A stretch of 5,247 nt of DNA, taken from contig DGGQ01000104.1 in NCBI GenBank assembly GCA_002392275.1, positions 1 through 5,247 of the forward strand. The letters run 5' to 3'. This document shows positions 1 to 4,104 of this stretch, piece by piece; within the stretch, counting starts at the first letter, position 1; each line of letters begins with the position of its first letter. A program made the translations under genes and the position numbers. The notes below the pieces were generated by a model. That model had not been told where the DNA came from. It did not search any database and worked only from the letters and a program-made list of their open reading frames with translations. Origin of the DNA: Treponema sp. UBA3870 (lineage in GTDB: Bacteria; Spirochaetota; Spirochaetia; Treponematales; Treponemataceae).

Positions 1-243
1 GCAAAAAAATACAATATCATCCCATTGATTCCGACCGCGAAGTTGATTGACGAACCGGCCCCTACATGCCAGGAAATCCATGCGGCCAGAAAGGCTGCGT
101 CCGAATATATAGAACTTTTTTTACACTGCAACCATTGCCGGGCGGATGCCGTTGGTGTCCCGGGCCGCACAGACTTTTCAAAAGCCCTGTACGCGAAATT
201 CGGTGGAGCCGTAGGAGCGGGGGAGAATTTTTCCCATGGCTGA
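1..243 (+). CDS. nifB: NifB-like nitrogenase cofactor maturase, C-terminal fragment (5' truncated)
   Basis: Only the last 80 residues are in the window. The reading frame is open from base 1 and ends at a TGA at 241-243. Residues 6-11 (IIPLIP) and the motif HCNHCRADAVG at 42-52 match the well-conserved end of NifB, where a His-Cys-x-x-Cys-Arg-Ala-Asp-Ala-Val-Gly block closes the radical SAM core. NifB is a radical SAM enzyme that fuses two 4Fe-4S clusters, with insertion of carbide and sulfur, into NifB-co, the precursor of nitrogenase cofactors. The radical SAM CxxxCxxC motif would lie upstream and cannot be checked. After the motif there is a short tail of about 28 residues and no fused NifX domain; that domain is encoded by the next gene, which overlaps this one by 8 bases. 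A TTG at 25 is in frame but is internal, because recognisable NifB sequence precedes it. A MarB-type maturase would look the same here. Confidence 0.85.
   Translation, partial: AKKYNIIPLIPTAKLIDEPAPTCQEIHAARKAASEYIELFLHCNHCRADAVGVPGRTDFSKALYAKFGGAVGAGENFSHG
219..225 (+). promoter_or_regulatory. Ribosome binding site of the NifX-like gene
   Basis: GGGGGAG lies 10 nt upstream of the ATG at 236, inside the end of the NifB-like gene. It supports independent re-initiation at the overlapping start. Confidence 0.6.
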
Positions 244-601
244 AAAAAAATCTTCTATATACAAGGTTGCCGTGGCAAGCACGGACGGGGAAAATGTAGA
301 CCAGCATTATGGTCGGACGGACAGATTTTATGTCTACCGTGTTGATGATGATGTTGGTTATGATTTCGTGGAGATGCGCAAAGTCCAGTCGGTCTGCATG
401 GGTGGAAGCCACAGCGTCTCAAAAATGATGGAGAGCGTTTTGGGATTAAGTGACTGCCGCTATGTGGTTGCAAGCAGAATTGGTGATGGTGCCAGCTCCT
501 GTTTGCGCAGGCATGGGATTGTCGCGGTGGAATCTCCAGGAACCGTGGACGACGCAATTTTGAAAGTATGGAAATACAATCAGATTCAAAACTTGTTTTA
601 A
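236..601 (+). CDS. NifX/NafY-family iron-molybdenum cofactor carrier protein, stand-alone
   Basis: A 121-residue cytosolic protein of the dinitrogenase Fe-Mo cofactor biosynthesis family (NifX, NifY, NafY, VnfX and the C-terminal domain of many NifB proteins). The N-terminal strand KVAVAS (10-15) is followed by DGENVDQHYGRTDRFYVY (17-34), matching the family pattern of a V-x-x-HFG-x-x-x-x-F-x-V-Y block. The aromatic-Gly after His24 is YG rather than the commoner FG. The C-terminal part, RIGDGASSCLRRHGI (81-95), fits the family's I-G-x-G-(x)n-L-x-x-x-GI segment. Cysteines at 54, 74 and 89 and His24, His59 and His93 are possible cluster-contact residues. Family members bind NifB-co or FeMoco-like clusters and pass them to NifEN or component 1. 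The ATG at 236 overlaps the upstream stop and has its own ribosome binding site. The gene ends 12 nt before the Fe protein gene, so it is translationally linked on both sides. Which cluster it carries is inferred from context only. Confidence 0.85.
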   Translation: MAEKKSSIYKVAVASTDGENVDQHYGRTDRFYVYRVDDDVGYDFVEMRKVQSVCMGGSHSVSKMMESVLGLSDCRYVVASRIGDGASSCLRRHGIVAVESPGTVDDAILKVWKYNQIQNLF

Positions 602-607
602 GAGGAG
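601..607 (+). promoter_or_regulatory. Ribosome binding site of the Fe protein gene
   Basis: AGAGGAG begins at the last base of the preceding TAA stop and sits 6 nt before the ATG at 614. The same heptamer precedes the PLP enzyme gene at 1568-1574. Confidence 0.75.
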
Positions 608-613
608 CAAAAA

Positions 614-1465
614 ATGGGCGAGATAAGACAGATTGCAATTTATGGAAAAGGTGGAATTGGAAAATCAACGACGACACAGAATCTTACTGCTGGACTTGTT
701 GAGCATGGAAAAAAAGTCATGGTTGTTGGCTGCGATCCAAAGGCCGACTCAACCCGTCTGCTTCTTGGCGGACTTGCGCAGAAAACAGTTTTGGACACAA
801 TCCGTGACGAGGGCGAGAACGTGGAGCTTGACCGCATAATGAGGACCGGTTTTGGCGGAACACGCTGCGTTGAATCCGGTGGACCGGAGCCTGGAGTCGG
901 ATGTGCCGGACGCGGAATCATTACCTCAATAAACATGCTCGAAAATCTAGGAGCATATACCGATGATTTGGATTTTGTTTTCTACGATGTTCTTGGAGAT
1001 GTTGTATGCGGTGGATTTGCCATGCCGATTCGTGAAGGAAAGGCGAAGGAAATTTACATCGTCGCATCCGGAGAGATGATGGCCCTGTATGCAGCGAACA
1101 ATATCGCGAAGGGAATCAGCCGTTATGCGCGCACTGGTGGAGTCCGTCTTGGAGGAATAATCTGCAACAGCCGCAATGTTGACCGCGAACTTGATTTGCT
1201 CCGTGCATTTGCGAAGGAACTTGGAACACAGCTTCTGTATTTTGTTCCGCGCGACAATATCGTTCAGCGTGCAGAAATAAACAGAAAGACTGTGATTGAA
1301 TACAAGCCGGATTCTAACCAGGCTAACGAATATAGAAATCTTGCGCAGGCCGTGATTGACAACCAGATGTTCACAATTCCGACCCCGATGACTCAGGAAC
1401 GACTTGAACAGATTCTTCTTGAGTACGGACTCATGGATGCCCTGGAAGATGACTACAGAATTTAA
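614..1465 (+). CDS. nifH: NifH-type nitrogenase iron protein (ATP-dependent reductase)
   Basis: A 283-residue P-loop ATPase, close to the usual NifH length. It should form a homodimer bridged by one 4Fe-4S cluster and pass electrons to component 1 at the cost of MgATP. Visible motifs are: Walker A GKGGIGKST at 11-19; GCDPKADSTR at 39-48; CVESGGPEPGVGCAGRG at 85-101; YDVLGDVVCGGFAMP at 124-138; GEMMALYAANNI at 153-164; and FVPRDNIVQRAEI at 210-222. Cys97 and Cys132 are the predicted cluster ligands and fall at the same numbers as in Azotobacter vinelandii NifH. Arg100, the residue ADP-ribosylated by DraT in some diazotrophs, is also present. The protein is far closer to conventional NifH than to BchL/ChlL or CfbC-type homologues. 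It is the least divergent member of the cluster and contrasts with the strongly changed NifD-like partner. The start ATG has a good ribosome binding site. True N2-fixation reductase and reductase for another nitrogenase-like enzyme are both possible; context favours the latter. Confidence 0.93.
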   Translation: MGEIRQIAIYGKGGIGKSTTTQNLTAGLVEHGKKVMVVGCDPKADSTRLLLGGLAQKTVLDTIRDEGENVELDRIMRTGFGGTRCVESGGPEPGVGCAGRGIITSINMLENLGAYTDDLDFVFYDVLGDVVCGGFAMPIREGKAKEIYIVASGEMMALYAANNIAKGISRYARTGGVRLGGIICNSRNVDRELDLLRAFAKELGTQLLYFVPRDNIVQRAEINRKTVIEYKPDSNQANEYRNLAQAVIDNQMFTIPTPMTQERLEQILLEYGLMDALEDDYRI

Positions 1466-1472
1466 AAAGCGG

Positions 1473-1494
1473 TAGGGGGAAAGCCTTCCCCCTA
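1473..1494 (+). terminator. Hairpin just after the nifH-like stop (partial terminator or mRNA-stabilising stem)
   Basis: A perfect 9-bp stem pairs TAGGGGGAA (1473-1481) with TTCCCCCTA (1486-1494) around the loop AGCC. It begins 7 nt after the TAA stop. No T-run follows (GTCTCAAACC), so it is not a standard intrinsic terminator. In many nif operons a stem after nifH protects its transcript and lowers downstream expression; a similar role here is inference. Confidence 0.4.
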
Positions 1495-1531
1495 GTCTCA
1501 AACCTACGGTTTTCGACCTACCCCCTTCACC

Positions 1532-1548
1532 TAGGGGTGGAACCCCTA
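1532..1548 (+). promoter_or_regulatory. Second hairpin upstream of the PLP enzyme gene
   Basis: A perfect 7-bp stem pairs TAGGGGT (1532-1538) with ACCCCTA (1542-1548) around a GGA loop. Its left arm with the preceding C (CTAGGGG, 1531-1537) is also exactly complementary to CCCCTAG at 1489-1495 in the first hairpin, so the two structures could be mutually exclusive. No T-run follows. The function is unknown. Confidence 0.4.
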
Positions 1549-1567
1549 AAACCCCATTCTTATAGAC

Positions 1568-1574
1568 AGAGGAG
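1568..1574 (+). promoter_or_regulatory. Ribosome binding site of the PLP enzyme gene
   Basis: AGAGGAG lies 8 nt before the ATG at 1583 and fixes that start. It is downstream of both hairpins, so the site stays free if they fold. Confidence 0.75.
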
Positions 1575-1582
1575 AAAATATT

Positions 1583-2599
1583 ATGGCAAGGATTTATGAT
1601 TCAATTACGGAACTTGTCGGTCACACACCGCTTGTGGAATTTCATCGTCTTGAAAAAGTGCTTGGCCTTAAGGGACGCATAGCAGGAAAACTTGAATACT
1701 TTAATCCGGCTGGTTCGCACAAAGACCGGGCGGCACTTGAAATTATAGAGCAGGCGGAGAGTCGTGGTGAAATCAGTCCGGAAAAAACAACTCTCGTTGA
1801 ATTCACAAGCGGCAACATGGGAATTGGAATTGCATCCGTAGCTGCCGCAAAGGGATACAAGTTCAAGGTCGGAATCCAGGAAGGTGTTTCCATTGAGCGC
1901 AAAAAACTTTTGGAGGCATACGGCTCGCAGATTGTGAATCCACCAAAGGAATTGATTGCCGGTGTTTTTGAAAAAGGAATCGAGGCGTTCAACGATGTCT
2001 ACCAGTGGATGCTGGACACAACTCCCGACAGCTGGACCACAAGGCAGCTTTCAAATCCAGACAATGTTGGCGCGCACTACAGGCACACTGGTCCCGAAAT
2101 CTGGGAGGACACGGACGGCAGGGTTGACATTTTTGTTGGCGGAGTTGGAACGGGAGGCTCCACCCATGGCGTGAGCAAGTTTTTAAAAGAAAAAAAATCG
2201 GACATAAAGATTGTAATCGCGCAGCCTGACAAAAGGGATGTTGAGAATCCTGTAGTCAAGGGAGTGGAGGACGGAGGTTTTCACGGAATCCACGCGGTGC
2301 ATGATGAAAACGGTTTGAACCCCATGGCCCCGACCAATTTCAACGCGGACTATGTTGACGAATATGAGACCGTCAGTTATGCGGAGACACTTCGCGCAAT
2401 CCATCTTCTTGCGCATTACGAGGGAATATTCATCGGCGCATCCAGCGGCGCGAGTCTTGCAATTGCAATCAAACAGGCACTGCGTGACGAGAACAAGGGC
2501 AAGCTGATTGTACCGCTTCTTCCCGACAATGGCGAGCGTTATCTGAGCGAGGATCTACAGCACGTGCGTGACGATGTAGAGGGCAAGGTAAACTTTTAG
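1583..2599 (+). CDS. Cysteine synthase / cystathionine beta-synthase family PLP enzyme (divergent)
   Basis: A 338-residue fold-type II PLP enzyme, slightly longer than typical CysK. Family motifs in order: LVGHTPLVEF at 11-20; FNPAGSHKDRAA at 40-51, with Lys47 as the predicted Schiff-base lysine; TSGNMGIGIA at 75-84, the substrate carboxylate loop; the block from LSNPDN (156-161) to HTGPEIW (168-174); GVGTGGSTHGV at 187-197, the PLP-phosphate loop; GASSGAS at 285-291; and LPDNGERYLS at 313-322. These enzymes replace the beta-substituent of O-acetylserine, serine or a similar substrate with sulfide, a thiol or another nucleophile. Three departures from CysK stand out. SVKDR has become SHKDR, TSGNTG has become TSGNMG, and the usual IQGIGAGF-type segment is replaced around 233-250 (FHGIHAVHDENGLNPMAP). 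There is no CBS regulatory domain or heme-binding extension. The gene lies between the Fe protein and D genes, so a role tied to the reductase is likely, such as capturing a sulfur product or supplying cysteine for cluster assembly. The substrate cannot be assigned. Confidence 0.85.
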   Translation: MARIYDSITELVGHTPLVEFHRLEKVLGLKGRIAGKLEYFNPAGSHKDRAALEIIEQAESRGEISPEKTTLVEFTSGNMGIGIASVAAAKGYKFKVGIQEGVSIERKKLLEAYGSQIVNPPKELIAGVFEKGIEAFNDVYQWMLDTTPDSWTTRQLSNPDNVGAHYRHTGPEIWEDTDGRVDIFVGGVGTGGSTHGVSKFLKEKKSDIKIVIAQPDKRDVENPVVKGVEDGGFHGIHAVHDENGLNPMAPTNFNADYVDEYETVSYAETLRAIHLLAHYEGIFIGASSGASLAIAIKQALRDENKGKLIVPLLPDNGERYLSEDLQHVRDDVEGKVNF

Positions 2600-2630
2600 T
2601 TTTTTGATCTAATCAATGAAATACATTTAA

Positions 2631-2635
2631 TGGAG
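2631..2635 (+). promoter_or_regulatory. Ribosome binding site that decides the NifD-like start
   Basis: TGGAG lies 5 nt before the ATG at 2641. An in-frame GTG at 2635 overlaps this site by one base, so it has no usable ribosome binding site of its own at normal spacing. The ATG at 2641 is therefore preferred. Confidence 0.65.
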
Positions 2636-2640
2636 TGGCT

Positions 2641-4104
2641 ATGGCGATAAATATAAATTCTTCCAATGTGGCGACCCGTGAGAACAGAATCGGTTCAATA
2701 ACGGGTTACATCGGAAGTTTAAAAGATTTGGCGGAAAAATCAGAGTGCGGAACTTTGAAAGGATGCTCAAGATGTTTTTCACAGTCCAGCTCATGTCTTT
2801 CAAGCTGTGCGCTCGGTCAGCTTTCCGCAATCCGCGACGTGGCGGTTATCCACCATGGACCGGCTGGATGTTCTGTCGCTGCGGCGGGAACTTATTACCT
2901 TGACAAAGTGATGGCGAAAAAACGCGGAGTCACAACAAGCACGGTCTATGTCGGAACTGACATGAACGAGCAGGACACGATTTTCGGTTCAGTTGAAAAG
3001 CTTCGGGAAATCATTCTTGAAGTTAACAGGCGTTATTCACCTAAGGCGATTTTCGTTACAAGCTCATGCGCAACCGGAATCATCGGAGAGGACATAGACA
3101 GTGTTGTCGATGATTTGAAATCCGAAATCAAAGTTCCGATTGTCGCCGTCCACTGCGAGGGATTCAAGTCACGCATCTGGGCGACAGGTTTCGACATTGC
3201 CGATCACGCGGTTCTTTCTACAATTGTCCAGCCGCCAAAACAAAAACGGAACACAATCAACTTCAAGAACTTTTATGAAAGCGCGCGGCCCGAAATCATC
3301 GAGATGTTCAAGAACTTTGATTTGGAACCGGTTTTCCTTTACTGTAATTCCACGGTGGAGGAGCTGAGCCACATTTCTGAATCGCTCGCAACGACATGTA
3401 TCTGCGGAACTCTCGGAAACTATCTCGGTAACGGTCTTGAAGAAAAATACGGTGTGCCTTATGTCCGCTCAATCAACCAGTGCGGCATTGTTGGATTCGA
3501 GACCTGGCTCCGTGAGATTGGAAAAGTGACAAACAGAAGCGAGAGTGTTGAAAAATACATTGCCGAGCAGCGTGCAATCTACATTCCGCAGATTGAGGAA
3601 ATCAAAAAAGAATTGAAGGGACTCCGCGCCGTTATCGGTATGGGACCTGGATATACTTTTGAGGTTTCACGTGTGTTGAACGAACTTGGAATCGAAGTTG
3701 TGTGGGCGCTTGCATGGCACTACGACAAGAAATATGAAAACGGTGACGTTCCTCCGAGCATGAAATATCTTCTCGAAAACGACATCAACTTTGAAGCGAG
3801 CGTTTCCGACCAGCAGAATTATGAGGTGATGAACATCCTCCACAAGTTCAAACCGGATTTGTATCTCTCACGCCATCCTGGTTCAACGGTCTGGGCAATC
3901 AAAAACGGAACGAGCGCGGTTTATGTCGCCGATGAGTATATGATTTTCGGTTACAAGCACACGCTTGAATTTGCAAAATCAATTCTTGATGCAATCCATA
4001 ACAGAAGCTTTGAACAGAATCTTGCAAAGAGAGTCAAGCTTCCGTATACGGATTGGTGGTACAAGCAGAATGTAGATACGTTCTTTGAAGGGGAAAAGAA
4101 ATAA
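2641..4104 (+). CDS. Nitrogenase-like component 1, alpha (NifD-like) subunit
   Basis: A 487-residue member of the nitrogenase component 1 family (NifD/NifE/BchN superfamily). It should pair with the next gene's product and take electrons from the NifH-type protein. Predicted P-cluster-type ligands are Cys56 (CALG), Cys77 (HHGPAGC) and Cys143 (SSCATGIIGEDI), equivalent to Av NifD Cys62, Cys88 and Cys154. The segment TCICGTLGNYLGNGLEEKYG (252-271) aligns without gaps to NifD around Cys275 and keeps that cofactor ligand as Cys255. In the CEGF block (from 172), the positions of catalytic Gln191 and His195 are Trp180 and Phe184. The position of the homocitrate/cofactor ligand His442 is Ala430 by ungapped alignment. 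The N-terminus also has a cysteine cluster: C36, C42, C45, C52 and C56. These changes argue against N2 reduction but fit a related cofactor-bearing reductase. A NifE-type scaffold is the main alternative. The 1-bp overlap of its TAA with the next ATG implies coupled translation. The class is certain; the substrate is unknown. Confidence 0.9.
   Translation: MAININSSNVATRENRIGSITGYIGSLKDLAEKSECGTLKGCSRCFSQSSSCLSSCALGQLSAIRDVAVIHHGPAGCSVAAAGTYYLDKVMAKKRGVTTSTVYVGTDMNEQDTIFGSVEKLREIILEVNRRYSPKAIFVTSSCATGIIGEDIDSVVDDLKSEIKVPIVAVHCEGFKSRIWATGFDIADHAVLSTIVQPPKQKRNTINFKNFYESARPEIIEMFKNFDLEPVFLYCNSTVEELSHISESLATTCICGTLGNYLGNGLEEKYGVPYVRSINQCGIVGFETWLREIGKVTNRSESVEKYIAEQRAIYIPQIEEIKKELKGLRAVIGMGPGYTFEVSRVLNELGIEVVWALAWHYDKKYENGDVPPSMKYLLENDINFEASVSDQQNYEVMNILHKFKPDLYLSRHPGSTVWAIKNGTSAVYVADEYMIFGYKHTLEFAKSILDAIHNRSFEQNLAKRVKLPYTDWWYKQNVDTFFEGEKK
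4088..4093 (+). promoter_or_regulatory. Ribosome binding site of the NifK-like gene
   Basis: AAGGGG lies inside the end of the NifD-like gene, 10 nt before the ATG at 4104. With the TAATG overlap, this supports coupled, near-equimolar synthesis of the two subunits. Confidence 0.55.

Larger units (their letters stand above)
1466..1582 (+). other. 117-bp intergenic region with two hairpins and spaced CCTA repeats
   Basis: This is the only long gap in the cluster. It is rich in G runs and then C runs on the plus strand, unlike the flanking genes. CCTA occurs five times, starting at 1491, 1503, 1517, 1530 and 1545, at 12-15 nt spacing. Two perfect hairpins (1473-1494 and 1532-1548) frame the segment and share TAGGGG/CCCCTA arms. 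No open frame or clear sigma-70 promoter is visible. It could set the ratio of Fe protein to downstream products, or be an intergenic repeat unit that has landed here. Confidence 0.6.

Noticed and set aside
255..677. A 140-residue minus-strand open frame and a 116-residue one at 62-412
   Set aside because: Both are antisense to the NifB-like and NifX-like genes, with no ribosome binding site or domain.
947..1501. A 184-residue open frame on the minus strand
   Set aside because: It is antisense to the highly conserved nifH-like gene and has no recognisable motif.
1537..1566. Possible promoter with a TTATAG -10 before the PLP gene
   Set aside because: At about 17 bp upstream the -35 position reads GTGGAA, nothing like TTGACA, and the -10 match is poor. 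No supportable promoter.
2604..2616. Inverted repeat TTGAT-CTA-ATCAA in the gap before the NifD-like gene
   Set aside because: It is only a 5-bp AT-rich stem, and the T-run precedes rather than follows it on the coding strand. It is too weak to call an operator or terminator.
2635..2640. GTG start for the NifD-like gene, six bases earlier
   Set aside because: The GTG overlaps the GGAG ribosome binding site that is well placed for the ATG at 2641.
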